Of a stretch of 46,442 nt of DNA, positions 16,984-26,857 are shown in pieces (within the stretch, counting starts at the first letter, position 1; the number at the start of each line of letters is the position of its first letter). Both the position numbers and the translations under genes were made by a program. The stretch spans positions 1 to 46,442 of the forward strand of contig JAMPAL010000010.1 in the NCBI GenBank assembly GCA_023667245.1, in the 5' to 3' direction. This stretch comes from Anaeroplasma bactoclasticum (lineage in GTDB: Bacteria; Bacillota_I; Bacilli_A; ML615J-28; CAG-313). The notes beneath the pieces were generated by a model. That model ran no database searches, was not told where the DNA came from, and saw only the letters and a list, made by a program, of their open reading frames with translations.

Positions 16984-18789
16984 ATGAAAAAATTAAGAAG
17001 ATTTTTAGTACTTACACTGACGATGGTACTTGTGTTTTTAGGCACAAGTTGCACAGATAGTTGCCAAAGTGAATTAGATCCAGCTACATTTGACGATTTT
17101 GCACAAGAAGTATTTTATATGGTACTAGGCAATGATGAATTGACACTCAATTATTTATTTGAACACCCTGAAAATTATGGGCTTGAACATTCAGAACCTA
17201 GTTTACCCACACCAGGACTTAGTAGTGGCTTCAGTAAAATGATCCTCAATTTTATGATAGGTCGTGTAAAACGATATGATTACAATAAGTTAAATGCAGA
17301 ACAACAAATGACATATAATATAATTACAGATTTGATTGAGAAAATCAATGCAAAATCAACTGAAATGGGATATTTGAGTAATAATTATTTAGGGTCTTAT
17401 TTAGGATATCAGGCACAGTTACCATTATTGCTTGTAGAATATAATTTTAGAAGCAAATTAGATGTCGAAAATTATTTGAAATACTTGGATTTGGTACCAG
17501 ATACTTTTAAAGAGTATGTAGAATTTGAAAACGAGAAAGCAAAACATGGTTATGGTATGCCTGACTTCGTGATTGAAAAAGTGGTAAAGCAATGCCAAGA
17601 TTTTGTAGCCGAGGCACAAACTGGAAATCATTTCATGATTTTAACCATCAATCAAAAAATTGATGCCTGCGATTTTTTAACAGAGGATGAGAAGAATTAT
17701 TTTAAAGCACAAAATCAAGAAAAAGTAAATGGACCACTGATTGAAGGGTATCGTTATGTTGAAAAAGAATTGCCTAAATTAAAAGGAATGGCTAAAAACA
17801 ATTTAGGACTTGCACATACATTTACATCAGATGGAAAACCAATTGGTAAGGAATATTATGAACTTGACTTCCAAGATACTGTTGGATATAAAATCAGTCT
17901 AGAAGAAGCTGAACGATATATGGATGATAAATTGGCATATTATGAAACTCAACTGGCCTATTATAGAACATTAATGCAAACAGATACTACTTTTCAAAAC
18001 GAAATTTCTAATTATCAGTTAATGAAACAGTCTCCAGAAGAACAATTGGCTTATTATCAAACTGCTTTTCAAGCGTATTTTCCACCACTCTCTAGTGCAC
18101 CTTTGATTACTGTAAAGTACATTGATAAAGCTATGGAGGGACATTTTAGTCCTGCAGCATATATGACTTCTGCAATTGATAATTTTACTGAGGAATTTAT
18201 CTATCTAAATGGATCTGATGTCATTCTATCAGATGGAACATTCGATTACAACTATTTGTATTCAACGCTTGCTCATGAAGGATATCCTGGACATCTTTAT
18301 CAGAATGTGTATTTCAAATCAAAAGATGTGAGTTTGCTCAGAAAGGTATTAAAATCTTCTGGATATTCGGAAGGTTGGGCAACGTATACAGAAATGTTCA
18401 GTTTTGAATTATTGCGTGGGACATATTCGGATACATTTGTTGATTTTTTGATTTTTCAAGAAGAATATAATGGGGCAATGTATTCAAGATTGGATATGGG
18501 AATTCATTATGACGGGTGGACCCTAGAAGAAGCTAGTCAATTTATCCATCGCTATGCACCAAACGCAACAGATAGTGCGATTCAAGCTACTTTTGAGCAA
18601 TTGATTGAGGTGCCAAACAATATGCAAATGTACTTCTTCACCTATTTTAAATTAAAAGATTTACGAACAGATATGATGAATCTAGCAAAAGAAAATTTTG
18701 ACTATGTGACCTTCCATACATATATATTAGACTGTGGTCCTGCACCACTTCGTTTCGTAGAAGAATATGTTCGTTCACAATATGAATAA
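16984..18789 (+). CDS. DUF885 family lipoprotein, probable metallopeptidase
   Basis: The 601-residue protein starts with a lipoprotein signal (lipobox LGTSC at about residue 23), so it should sit on the outer membrane face. The motif HEGYPGH (431-437), with Q at 440, is the hallmark of the DUF885 family, whose zinc-peptidase-like HExxxxH site suggests peptide hydrolysis. Downstream SEGWATYTEMFSFE supplies the third conserved Glu region. Length is usual for the family. A weak AAAGGA ribosome site precedes the ATG. The natural substrate is unknown. Confidence 0.85.
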   Translation: MKKLRRFLVLTLTMVLVFLGTSCTDSCQSELDPATFDDFAQEVFYMVLGNDELTLNYLFEHPENYGLEHSEPSLPTPGLSSGFSKMILNFMIGRVKRYDYNKLNAEQQMTYNIITDLIEKINAKSTEMGYLSNNYLGSYLGYQAQLPLLLVEYNFRSKLDVENYLKYLDLVPDTFKEYVEFENEKAKHGYGMPDFVIEKVVKQCQDFVAEAQTGNHFMILTINQKIDACDFLTEDEKNYFKAQNQEKVNGPLIEGYRYVEKELPKLKGMAKNNLGLAHTFTSDGKPIGKEYYELDFQDTVGYKISLEEAERYMDDKLAYYETQLAYYRTLMQTDTTFQNEISNYQLMKQSPEEQLAYYQTAFQAYFPPLSSAPLITVKYIDKAMEGHFSPAAYMTSAIDNFTEEFIYLNGSDVILSDGTFDYNYLYSTLAHEGYPGHLYQNVYFKSKDVSLLRKVLKSSGYSEGWATYTEMFSFELLRGTYSDTFVDFLIFQEEYNGAMYSRLDMGIHYDGWTLEEASQFIHRYAPNATDSAIQATFEQLIEVPNNMQMYFFTYFKLKDLRTDMMNLAKENFDYVTFHTYILDCGPAPLRFVEEYVRSQYE

Positions 18790-18800
18790 ATGTCTATAAC

Positions 18801-18829
18801 TTGCACAAATGATAAAAATTTAGTATAAT
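18801..18829 (+). promoter_or_regulatory. Promoter of tig
   Basis: TTGCAC (18801-18806) and TATAAT (18824-18829) with a 17-base spacer, 44 bases before the tig start codon. Confidence 0.85.
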
Positions 18830-18873
18830 AAACAAGCAAAAGTATGATAATTTAGTTTTAAGGAGAAAATAAG

Positions 18874-20271
18874 ATGAACACAAACTTAGAAAGATTAAGC
18901 GAAAATGCTGTAAAAATTACAGTTGAAGTATCACCTGAAGAATTTGATGCAGCCCTTGATAAAGCTTTTGATAAGGTCATTAAAGATGTCAAGGCAGATG
19001 GCTTTAGACCAGGTAAAATGCCTAAAACCATTTTTATTCAAAGATATGGATGGGAATCACTATATAGTGAAGCAGTAGAAGAGGTATTTCAAGCTACTTA
19101 TCCTAAAGCCCTTGTTGAGGCAAAGGTATATCCTACTGCAGATCCAAAAATAGATTTGGATTTTGCTAGTCTGAAAAAAGGGGAAGGCTTTACATACACA
19201 GCTGAAGTAGATGTATGGCCAGATGTACATCTTGGTGAATATAAAGGATTAAAGGTAAAACCTTTATCTACTAGGGTAACAAAAGCAGATGTAGATGCTG
19301 AAGTAAAACGTATGCTTGAAAATAAGGTTGAAAATGTGGTAAAAGATACTGCTGCTGAAAATGGTGACACAGTTGTCATTGATTTTGAAGGATTCGTTGA
19401 TGGTGTTGCATTTGAAGGTGGAAAAGCAGAAAATTATCCACTAGAACTTGGATCAAAATCCTTTATTCCCGGTTTTGAAGATCAATTGATTGGCAGTAAA
19501 ACCGATGATGAAGTAGATGTTAATGTTACTTTCCCAAAAGATTATCATGAAAGTCTTGCAGGAAAAGCTGCAGTATTTAAAGTAAAAGTACATGAAGTAA
19601 AGGGAAAAGTATATCCTGAATTGGATGATGAACTTGTAAAGGAATTAGATATCAAGGGTGTTGAAACAGTAGACGCTTATTTGGAATATGTAAAAGCAGA
19701 TTTAAAACAAAAGAAAGAACAAGCTGCTGAGAGCCATTTGGTGAATAGTTTAGTAGAAGGCGTTTGCAAAAACTCATATGCTGAATTTCCACAATCTTTA
19801 ATTGATTCAGAAGTAGAACAACAAGTAAAGCGTGTTGAACAACAAGCTAAACAATATGGTATGCCAGTAGAAGTATTACTTCAATATAGCGGTGTAGCTT
19901 CTATGGAAGATTTTAAGAAAAACGCTGCTGAATATGCTCGTAAATCGTTCCTACAAGAATTGGTAATCGATGAAATCATTCGTCTTGAAAAGATTGAAGC
20001 AAGCGATGAAGAGGTAGAAAAAGAGTATAAAGCACTTGCTAAAGTTGATCTTGAAGCAGATGAAAAAGCCGTAGCTAAAAAATTAGCTGAAATCAAAAAA
20101 CAATATCCAGTTAATCAAGTTGCATATAAAGTAAGAGCAGATAAAGTAGTTGATCTTTTAAAGGCAAACATGGCGAAGACTACAAAAGAAAAAGGAGAAG
20201 CAACCGAACAAAAGGGTGAGACAAAACAAGCACCTGCTAAGAAAACTTCGACTAAAAAAACAGCAAAATAG
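18874..20271 (+). CDS. tig: Trigger factor
   Basis: The 465-residue ribosome-associated chaperone catches nascent chains at the exit tunnel. The ribosome-binding loop is GFRPGKMPKTIFIQRYG (about 41-58). The FKBP-type prolyl isomerase domain spans about residues 150-240 (NGDTVVIDFEGFVDG, LGSKSFIPGFEDQLIG). A long helical substrate-binding domain follows. The tail (KKTSTKKTAK) is a Lys/Thr/Ala-rich extension beyond the conserved fold, also seen in related low-GC species. AAGGAG precedes the ATG. The gene is followed by clpX and lon, forming a protein-quality cluster. Confidence 0.94.
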   Translation: MNTNLERLSENAVKITVEVSPEEFDAALDKAFDKVIKDVKADGFRPGKMPKTIFIQRYGWESLYSEAVEEVFQATYPKALVEAKVYPTADPKIDLDFASLKKGEGFTYTAEVDVWPDVHLGEYKGLKVKPLSTRVTKADVDAEVKRMLENKVENVVKDTAAENGDTVVIDFEGFVDGVAFEGGKAENYPLELGSKSFIPGFEDQLIGSKTDDEVDVNVTFPKDYHESLAGKAAVFKVKVHEVKGKVYPELDDELVKELDIKGVETVDAYLEYVKADLKQKKEQAAESHLVNSLVEGVCKNSYAEFPQSLIDSEVEQQVKRVEQQAKQYGMPVEVLLQYSGVASMEDFKKNAAEYARKSFLQELVIDEIIRLEKIEASDEEVEKEYKALAKVDLEADEKAVAKKLAEIKKQYPVNQVAYKVRADKVVDLLKANMAKTTKEKGEATEQKGETKQAPAKKTSTKKTAK

Positions 20272-20328
20272 TTTAAAACATTTTTTGTCGATATTTCGGG
20301 TTTAAAAATCATTATAAAATTGCAAAAC

Positions 20329-20351
20329 CGCTCCATAATAAATATGGAGCG
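20329..20351 (+). promoter_or_regulatory. Perfect 9-bp hairpin covering the clpX ribosome-site region
   Basis: CGCTCCATA (20329-20337) pairs perfectly with TATGGAGCG (20343-20351) around a 5-base loop. No T-run follows, so it is not a terminator. The 3' arm holds the only GGAG ahead of the ATG at 20362 and also an in-frame ATG at 20344. It could hide the ribosome site of clpX. Confidence 0.6.
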
Positions 20352-20361
20352 TGATTATTAT

Positions 20362-21510
20362 ATGCCGAAACCGAAGTATTGTTCTTTTTGCAATAACGAG
20401 ATTAATGTACACAATTTAGGTATTGAGGGGATCAGTGCAAGTATATGTTTTGATTGCCTAGAATTGTATCATCAACTGATTGCGTATGAAAATAAAAAGC
20501 AAAAAAAGAATAATTTGAAAAAAACATTTCAAATGGAAAATATAACACCTAAATCGATTTATCAAATTTTAGATCAAGATGTAATTGGACAAAAAGAGGC
20601 CAAAAAACAACTATCAGTAGCGTTGTATTCACATTATTTGCGATTACTGCATCCAGAATTAGAATTGGAAAAATCGAACGTTTTGATGATTGGTCCTACT
20701 GGTGTAGGAAAGACGTTACTAGCTAAAACAATGGCCAAAATACTGCATGTCCCCATTGCAATTTGTGATGCTACAGTATATACACAAGCAGGATATGTGG
20801 GAGAAGATGTTGAAAATATTCTATTAAGGCTCATCCAAAATGCTGATTTTGATGTTGGACTTGCCGAAAGAGGGATTGTATTTATCGATGAATTTGATAA
20901 ATTAGCAAGAAAAAATGAGAATCCGTCTATTACAAGAGATGTTTCTGGTGAAGGTGTTCAAAATGCATTGCTTAAAATCATCGAAGGTAATATTGTCAAT
21001 GTCCCGCCTGAGGGAGGAAGAAAGCATCCTTATCAAGAATGTATACAAATCAATACTGAAAATATTCTATTCATTTGTGCTGGTGCATTTGATGGATTAG
21101 ATGAACAAAAAAGATATAGTGTTGGTTTTGATTCTAAGCCCTTAAACCAAACGGATTTAGATGTAGATAAAATTCGAAAGTATGGTATTATTCCTGAACT
21201 TTTAGGACGTTTACCAGTTCATGTTCGTCTCAAAGAACTAACAGAATCCGAATTAAAAGATATTTTAATCAAACCATCCAATGCCATTACCAAACAATAC
21301 CAGCATATTTTTGCTACAGCAAATATTGAACTTGCATTTATGGACGATGCACTGGATTTCATTTCCAAAAAAGCATTGGAGCAGCATTCTGGCGCGCGAT
21401 CACTTCGCAAAATTATAGAAGATATGATGCTAAATACGATGTTTGAACTTCCCTTTGACGGAACAATTCGGCAAATTGAGGTTCGAGATAAAGAAATTGT
21501 TAAAAAATAA
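20362..21510 (+). CDS. clpX: ATP-dependent Clp protease ATP-binding subunit ClpX
   Basis: The 382-residue AAA+ unfoldase feeds substrates to ClpP. The N-terminal zinc domain has C7, C10, C29 and C32 (CSFCNN then ICFDC). Walker A GPTGVGKT, Walker B FIDEFDKLA and the arginine-bearing sensor regions follow in order. The start at 20362 is chosen because it places the zinc domain at the N terminus, as in the family; ATG 20344 is in frame and would add 6 residues. The ribosome site is weak (GGAG, 12 bases away) and lies inside a perfect hairpin. lon follows after 23 bases, probably in the same transcript. Confidence 0.92.
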   Translation: MPKPKYCSFCNNEINVHNLGIEGISASICFDCLELYHQLIAYENKKQKKNNLKKTFQMENITPKSIYQILDQDVIGQKEAKKQLSVALYSHYLRLLHPELELEKSNVLMIGPTGVGKTLLAKTMAKILHVPIAICDATVYTQAGYVGEDVENILLRLIQNADFDVGLAERGIVFIDEFDKLARKNENPSITRDVSGEGVQNALLKIIEGNIVNVPPEGGRKHPYQECIQINTENILFICAGAFDGLDEQKRYSVGFDSKPLNQTDLDVDKIRKYGIIPELLGRLPVHVRLKELTESELKDILIKPSNAITKQYQHIFATANIELAFMDDALDFISKKALEQHSGARSLRKIIEDMMLNTMFELPFDGTIRQIEVRDKEIVKK

Positions 21511-21533
21511 GTAGATTAGAAAGGAGAAAAAAG

Positions 21534-23852
21534 ATGTTTACAAGAATAGAAAAAGTAGATGCAACGCTACCTGGATTAATCGTAAGGGACATTGTGCCAC
21601 TTCCTTCTAATGAATATCGCATTGATTTTACAACCGATAATGAGCTAAGAGCACTTAAATTAGCTGAACAATATAAGAATTATGTTGTATTATTGGTGCC
21701 TGAACAAGATAAAAAGGTGAATACTGAGCAAGGATTGTATAAACGAGTAGTTGTTGCAAAAGTTGTACTGAATATGACAAGTCCTAACGGGACGAAACGT
21801 GTAAAATTGCAAACCATTGTCCGTGCTGATGTGATTCATTTTGAAACGGCTGAGGGTACTTTAATGGTTCATTTTGAAACGGTACCATCTATGAGTACAG
21901 ATACAATGAAAGAAGAGGCTACGTTTCATTTGATTCAAAAGTTTATGGAGGCTACTACATCTACTTCAGAAGGATTAACAACTGTTAAACAAGTGCTAGC
22001 TAGTAATAAATTGTGCTATGATGAACTATCTGATCGGATTGCCTCAGCTGTTTTAACTGACGCAAAAGATTTGCTACGTTATTTCTTTGAAAGCAATACA
22101 ACAGTACGAATGGGATTTGTTTATGAAGATTTAAATCGCCAAAAATTATTCCAAGACTTGGAGAATAAAATTGCTGAAGAAGTTAAACGAAGTATTAATG
22201 AATCACAAAAGGAATACTTTTTGCGCGAAAAGATGAAGGCTATCCAAGAAGAATTGGGTGAAAAGGCCAAAAGAGAAACTGAAATAGATACATTGCGAGA
22301 AAAAATAAAGGAAGCAGGGATGCCAAAGAGTATAGAAGATAAGGCGCTTATCGAATTGAATCGTTACACTTCTATGCCAGGAAGTTCACCTGAGTCTGGT
22401 GTAATTCGCAAATATCTTGATTTTATGATAGAACTACCTTGGAGCAAGCAATCAGTTGATTCAGATGATATAGCCCTTGCCAAGAAAGAATTGGATAAGG
22501 ATCATTATGGATTAGATTTGGTTAAAGATCGTATTTTAGAATATCTTGCGGTAAAGGTAATGAATCATAAAAATCCACAGACAATTTTATGTTTGGCAGG
22601 TCCACCAGGAGTAGGAAAAACTTCACTAGCGAGAAGCATAGCTAAAGCTTTGAATAAATCTTTTGTGAAGCAAGCATTAGGTGGAGTCAAAGATGAATCT
22701 GAAATTAGAGGTCATAGAAGAACTTATTTAGGTGCATTACCAGGTAGAATTTTGCAAGCTATGGCAAAAGCTGGTACCAACAATCCTGTTTTTTTGTTGG
22801 ACGAAATTGATAAAATGTCTAGTGATTACAAAGGTGATCCTACAAGTGCTATGCTCGAAGTTCTTGATTCTGAACAAAATCGTTTCTTTAGTGATCATTA
22901 TTTAGAAGAACCTTATGATCTATCCAATGTTTTCTTTATTGCTACAGCAAATTATTTGGAAAATATTCCTGCACCGCTTCGCGATCGTTTAGAAATAGTT
23001 GAAGTGTCTAGTTATACAGAATATGAAAAGTTTGAGATTGCAAAACGACATTTGATAACCAAACAACTTCAAAATAATGGTTTAGATGCTGACTTTTTCT
23101 CTATCAGTGATCAAGCAATTTATCGCATCATTCAAGAATATACTAGAGAAGCTGGTGTACGTGAATTAGAGCGTTTGCTAGGTACCATTATTAGAAAGGC
23201 CATTAAACATATCCTGATGGATGATGCAAAACGAGTGGATGTGGATGCGGATAATTTAGAAGAGTATTTGGGTAAACCAAAATACACGCATAATATTGCA
23301 GATGACTTAGACCAAATTGGTGTGGTTACTGGTCTTGCTTATACGCAGTTTGGTGGGGATACACTCTCAGTTGAGGTAACTCATTATAAAGGGGATGGAA
23401 GACTGGTATTAACAGGTAAACTTGGCGATGTAATGAAAGAGTCTGCTCAGGCTGCACTGAGTTATGTCAAAACCAATGCAGAGAAATTTGGAATCGATTA
23501 TCAAACATTTAAGGAATCAGATATTCATATTCATGTTCCAGAAGGAGCAGTACCTAAAGATGGTCCATCTGCTGGTGTAACGATAGCTACTGGAATTATC
23601 TCATCATTTAGTGGCAAAAAAGTCAACCATACCGTGGGTATGACAGGAGAAGTCACACTAAGGGGTAGAGTCTTACCAATCGGTGGCTTACGTGAAAAGT
23701 CAATTGCGGCTCATCGGAGTGGATTAACCACCATTTTAATTCCGAAAGATAATGTCAAAGATATTGAAGAAATTCCAGATAGTGTGAAACATAGTTTGAC
23801 GATTATTCCAGTAGAATCTGTAGAAGAAGTCGTAAAATATGCGATAAAATAA
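21534..23852 (+). CDS. lon: Lon protease
   Basis: The 772-residue ATP-dependent serine protease degrades misfolded and regulatory proteins. The N-terminal LON substrate domain is at residues 1-195, AAA+ Walker A GPPGVGKTS at about 356, Walker B VFLLDEIDKM, and the C-terminal protease domain has catalytic S679 (KDGPSAGVT) and K722 (LREKSIAAH), the usual 43-residue spacing. A strong GAAAGGAG site precedes the ATG. It follows clpX closely. No CIRCE or CtsR-type operator was recognised upstream of the cluster. Confidence 0.96.
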   Translation: MFTRIEKVDATLPGLIVRDIVPLPSNEYRIDFTTDNELRALKLAEQYKNYVVLLVPEQDKKVNTEQGLYKRVVVAKVVLNMTSPNGTKRVKLQTIVRADVIHFETAEGTLMVHFETVPSMSTDTMKEEATFHLIQKFMEATTSTSEGLTTVKQVLASNKLCYDELSDRIASAVLTDAKDLLRYFFESNTTVRMGFVYEDLNRQKLFQDLENKIAEEVKRSINESQKEYFLREKMKAIQEELGEKAKRETEIDTLREKIKEAGMPKSIEDKALIELNRYTSMPGSSPESGVIRKYLDFMIELPWSKQSVDSDDIALAKKELDKDHYGLDLVKDRILEYLAVKVMNHKNPQTILCLAGPPGVGKTSLARSIAKALNKSFVKQALGGVKDESEIRGHRRTYLGALPGRILQAMAKAGTNNPVFLLDEIDKMSSDYKGDPTSAMLEVLDSEQNRFFSDHYLEEPYDLSNVFFIATANYLENIPAPLRDRLEIVEVSSYTEYEKFEIAKRHLITKQLQNNGLDADFFSISDQAIYRIIQEYTREAGVRELERLLGTIIRKAIKHILMDDAKRVDVDADNLEEYLGKPKYTHNIADDLDQIGVVTGLAYTQFGGDTLSVEVTHYKGDGRLVLTGKLGDVMKESAQAALSYVKTNAEKFGIDYQTFKESDIHIHVPEGAVPKDGPSAGVTIATGIISSFSGKKVNHTVGMTGEVTLRGRVLPIGGLREKSIAAHRSGLTTILIPKDNVKDIEEIPDSVKHSLTIIPVESVEEVVKYAIK

Positions 23853-23890
23853 AATAAATTTGTAAATTACTAGAATTTAATTCAATTTTA

Positions 23891-23899
23891 TGATATAAT
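23891..23899 (+). promoter_or_regulatory. Extended -10 promoter of secG
   Basis: TGATATAAT at 23891-23899 is a perfect extended -10. No convincing -35 hexamer lies 16-18 bases upstream. It is 48 bases before the secG start codon. Confidence 0.5.
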
Positions 23900-23946
23900 A
23901 ATGACAACTAGTATCAATGAAATATTCGAAATAGGAGGCCACTAAT

Positions 23947-24186
23947 ATGGGTGCAATGCAATGGTATGATTATATATTATTAGTTATCTCTTTACTTTTA
24001 ATTTTGATTATTGTATTACAAGGCTCAAAAGATGATGCATCTCGTGCATTTTCTGGTGAAAAATCTGAGTTATTTGCTAATCAAAAACAAAGAGGTGCAG
24101 AAAAAGTAATTAATCAAATTACAACAGTGCTTTCAATTGTTTTCTTTGTAGTAGCAATGCTTGTAGTTATTTTACCAAAACTGTAA
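23947..24186 (+). CDS. secG: Preprotein translocase subunit SecG
   Basis: The 79-residue protein has two transmembrane helices (about 8-26 and 54-76) around the conserved loop GSKDDASRAFSGEKSELF, which matches the SecG family. It is part of the SecYEG channel. An AGGAGG ribosome site is 9 bases before the ATG. secG next to rnr and smpB is the common Bacillota order. A terminator separates it from rnr. Confidence 0.92.
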   Translation: MGAMQWYDYILLVISLLLILIIVLQGSKDDASRAFSGEKSELFANQKQRGAEKVINQITTVLSIVFFVVAMLVVILPKL

Positions 24187-24193
24187 AAATATG

Positions 24194-24215
24194 AAGGGCT
24201 ATGTTAGCCCTTTTT
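24194..24215 (+). terminator. Terminator after secG
   Basis: AGGGCTA (24195-24201) and TAGCCCT (24205-24211) form a stem with a TGT loop, followed by T5. Confidence 0.88.
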
Positions 24216-24253
24216 ATTTTTGACATAGAATAGCAAAAGAAAGGAGGAAGATC

Positions 24254-26410
24254 ATGAAAGAACAACTGTTAACTATATTTGAATCAGATGCTTATACACC
24301 ATCAACTGTTAATCAATTATTTGAAATGTTGCATTTGACAACTGGAAAAGAATTTACACAACTGGTTAAGGCTTTAAATCAAATGGAGGAAGAACATCAG
24401 ATTGCACATAATGAAAAAGGGCAATTTGGTTTATTGTCCCAATTGAAATTTGCAAAAGGTATTTTAGATGTAAAAGATGCTGGTTTTGGTTTCGTTGATA
24501 CCGAAATCGGTGGCATTTTTATCCATTCAGAGCATTTCAATGGAGCAATTACATATGATGAGGTGTTAGTTCATTATCACTATGATCGCTTGGGACGGTT
24601 AGAAGGGGAAATTATAGAAATTCTCAAACGAAATACCCAAATGATTATAGGACCTATTTCTAGGCTAAAAGGAAAGGCAGTCGTTAGAAGCGTGAATAGC
24701 AAAATCAATTTGCTCGTTTATATCAAGGAAAAGGACTTGATGAAAGCCAAAGTCAATGACATGGTGAAGGTGCAATTGACCCAAATTTTTCAAAATCAAA
24801 CTGCTGATGGTAAAGTTATTGAAGTTTATGGAAATAAACAACTTCCTGGATTGGATATCACAAGTTTAGTCTTTTCAAGTGGCATACCCACTGAGTTTTC
24901 GCAAGAAGCCAAGTCCTATGCAAAATCAGTACCTACAAGCATTGATGCAGATGCGCTTTTAAAAGAAAATCCATCCATTCGTGATTTAAGAGATCAATGT
25001 ATCATTACAATCGATGGTGATGATGCGAAAGATTTGGATGATGCGATTCGTGTAACCAACTTATATGATGGAACCTTTTTTCTAGGTGTATATATTGCTG
25101 ATGTTAGTCATTATGTAAAAGAACAAAGTGTTTTAGATATTGAGGCACTTGAAAGGGGAACAAGTGTTTATTTGCCTGATAGGGTAATTCCGATGTTACC
25201 CAAAGAGTTGTCCAATGGGATTTGTTCCTTACATGAGGGCGTTGATCGTTTGGTTTTGGCTTGCGAGATGATCATTGATGAGCAAGGAAAAGTACAAAGC
25301 TATGATCTATTTGAAGCGATCATTCAAAGCAAACATCGCATGACTTATGCCAATGTGAATGCAATGTTGGAAGAGAAAAATCGCGTTATTCGAGATGCCT
25401 ATTATGATATTTATCCAATGCTAAAAGAGATGAGGACGCTTGCATTAATTCTCAATCAAATGCGTATTCAACGTGGATCATTTGAATTTGAAACTGCAGA
25501 ACCGAAATTAATATTAGATAAAAACGGAAAAGTAGTTGATATTTTACTTCGAAAACAACGTACTGCTGAAAAAATAATTGAAGAATTTATGTTAATTGCC
25601 AATGAAACTGTAGCAGAGGCGATGACCTGGTTGCGTGTCCCATTTATTTATCGAGTGCATGAGGAACCAAAAGAAGAGAAAGTCAATCGACTCTTGATGA
25701 TGTTGAATCAATTTGGATACGCTATTCGAATAAAAAATAAAAAAGCATTTCCAAAGATGCTTCAACAAGTTTTATTAGACGTAGGAAAATCTCAAAATGA
25801 AGAAAAGGAAGAACAAACAAAAGGCACGATTGTCAATCAATTGATGATTCGAAGTATGTCAAAGGCCAAATACCAAGAATATAATATTGGTCATTTTGGA
25901 TTAGCAAGCAAGTGTTATACGCACTTCACTTCACCCATTAGAAGATATCCAGATTTGATGGTACATCGTTTGATTCAACAGTTTTTACTAGGTAAAAAGG
26001 AAGTACAAGTAACTAGTCCAATAGATTATTTTGCGGGGAAGGTCAACTATGCGAGTATGATTGCTAGCAAAACAGAACGAAGAGCAGAGTTACTTGAGCG
26101 TGATACAGTCAATATGAAAAAGGTTGAATATGCAAGTGCACATAAAGGATTGTGTGATAAAGGGATTATTTCTGCTATCACGAATTTTGGTATGTTCATC
26201 ACGCTTGACAATACGATTGAAGGTTTGGTAAAATACAATGAAATGAATGATGACTATTATAGAATCGATGATATTCGCGGTATGGTCATAGGGGAAAGAA
26301 CCAAGAAGAAATACCAATTAGGGGACTCTGTAATGATTCAATTGGTAGACGCTAATATTGAAAAACGCATCATTACATTTAGAATCATTTCAGGTGAGGT
26401 AAAGCAATGA
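24254..26410 (+). CDS. rnr: Ribonuclease R
   Basis: The 718-residue 3'-5' exoribonuclease of the RNB family has an N-terminal winged-helix region (1-65), cold-shock-like domains, the RNB catalytic core with IDGDDAKDLDDAI (about 255) holding the metal-binding aspartates, and a C-terminal S1 domain (GIISAITNFGMFITLDNTIEG). It degrades structured RNA and works with SmpB-tmRNA. AGGAGG precedes the ATG. It overlaps smpB by ATGA, consistent with that shared task. Confidence 0.95.
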   Translation: MKEQLLTIFESDAYTPSTVNQLFEMLHLTTGKEFTQLVKALNQMEEEHQIAHNEKGQFGLLSQLKFAKGILDVKDAGFGFVDTEIGGIFIHSEHFNGAITYDEVLVHYHYDRLGRLEGEIIEILKRNTQMIIGPISRLKGKAVVRSVNSKINLLVYIKEKDLMKAKVNDMVKVQLTQIFQNQTADGKVIEVYGNKQLPGLDITSLVFSSGIPTEFSQEAKSYAKSVPTSIDADALLKENPSIRDLRDQCIITIDGDDAKDLDDAIRVTNLYDGTFFLGVYIADVSHYVKEQSVLDIEALERGTSVYLPDRVIPMLPKELSNGICSLHEGVDRLVLACEMIIDEQGKVQSYDLFEAIIQSKHRMTYANVNAMLEEKNRVIRDAYYDIYPMLKEMRTLALILNQMRIQRGSFEFETAEPKLILDKNGKVVDILLRKQRTAEKIIEEFMLIANETVAEAMTWLRVPFIYRVHEEPKEEKVNRLLMMLNQFGYAIRIKNKKAFPKMLQQVLLDVGKSQNEEKEEQTKGTIVNQLMIRSMSKAKYQEYNIGHFGLASKCYTHFTSPIRRYPDLMVHRLIQQFLLGKKEVQVTSPIDYFAGKVNYASMIASKTERRAELLERDTVNMKKVEYASAHKGLCDKGIISAITNFGMFITLDNTIEGLVKYNEMNDDYYRIDDIRGMVIGERTKKKYQLGDSVMIQLVDANIEKRIITFRIISGEVKQ

Positions 26411-26856
26411 GCGAAAGAAAAATGGAAAAACTAGTAGCAAGTAATAAAAAAGCAAGTTTTGACTATTTTATTGATGAGACCTATGAATGTGGTATCGTCT
26501 TAACAGGAACTGAAATTAAAGCCATCCGAAATGGAAAGGTCTCTCTTCAGGATGCTTTTTGTTATATCAAAAAAGGGGAAGTATTGTTATCAGGACTCTA
26601 TATTTCAAAATATGAAATGGGAAATATTTTCAATCATCAGCCTGATCGAACAAGGAAATTATTATTGCATAAGAAGGAAATCTTAAAACTATCTTTGCGG
26701 CTCCAAAAAGAAGGATACACGCTTATCCCTATTCGAGTTGTATTGCGAAATGGGTTAGCTAAAATAGATGTTGGTCTGGCAAAGGGGAAAAAGAATTATG
26801 ACAAACGAGAAGACCAAAAGAAAAAAGATAGTCAAAAGGAAATAAAGGAGTACTAA
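26407..26856 (+). CDS. smpB: SsrA-binding protein SmpB
   Basis: The 149-residue protein binds tmRNA and rescues stalled ribosomes. Signatures are VASNKKASFDYFIDETYECG, LTGTEIKAIRNGKVSLQDAFC and the C-terminal basic tail KGKKNYDKREDQKKKD, which reaches into the mRNA channel. It overlaps rnr by 4 bases. The tmRNA gene itself was not recognised in the window. Confidence 0.95.
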   Translation: MSERKMEKLVASNKKASFDYFIDETYECGIVLTGTEIKAIRNGKVSLQDAFCYIKKGEVLLSGLYISKYEMGNIFNHQPDRTRKLLLHKKEILKLSLRLQKEGYTLIPIRVVLRNGLAKIDVGLAKGKKNYDKREDQKKKDSQKEIKEY

Positions 26857-26857
26857 A

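Noticed and set aside
19098-20336. Minus-strand frames inside tig and across its end
   Set aside because: They are antisense shadows of the trigger factor gene, with low-complexity Ser/Thr/Phe composition and no ribosome sites.
18790-21533. CIRCE or CtsR operators controlling tig, clpX or lon
   Set aside because: Neither the TTAGCACTC inverted repeat nor the GGTCAAA direct repeat was found upstream of these genes.
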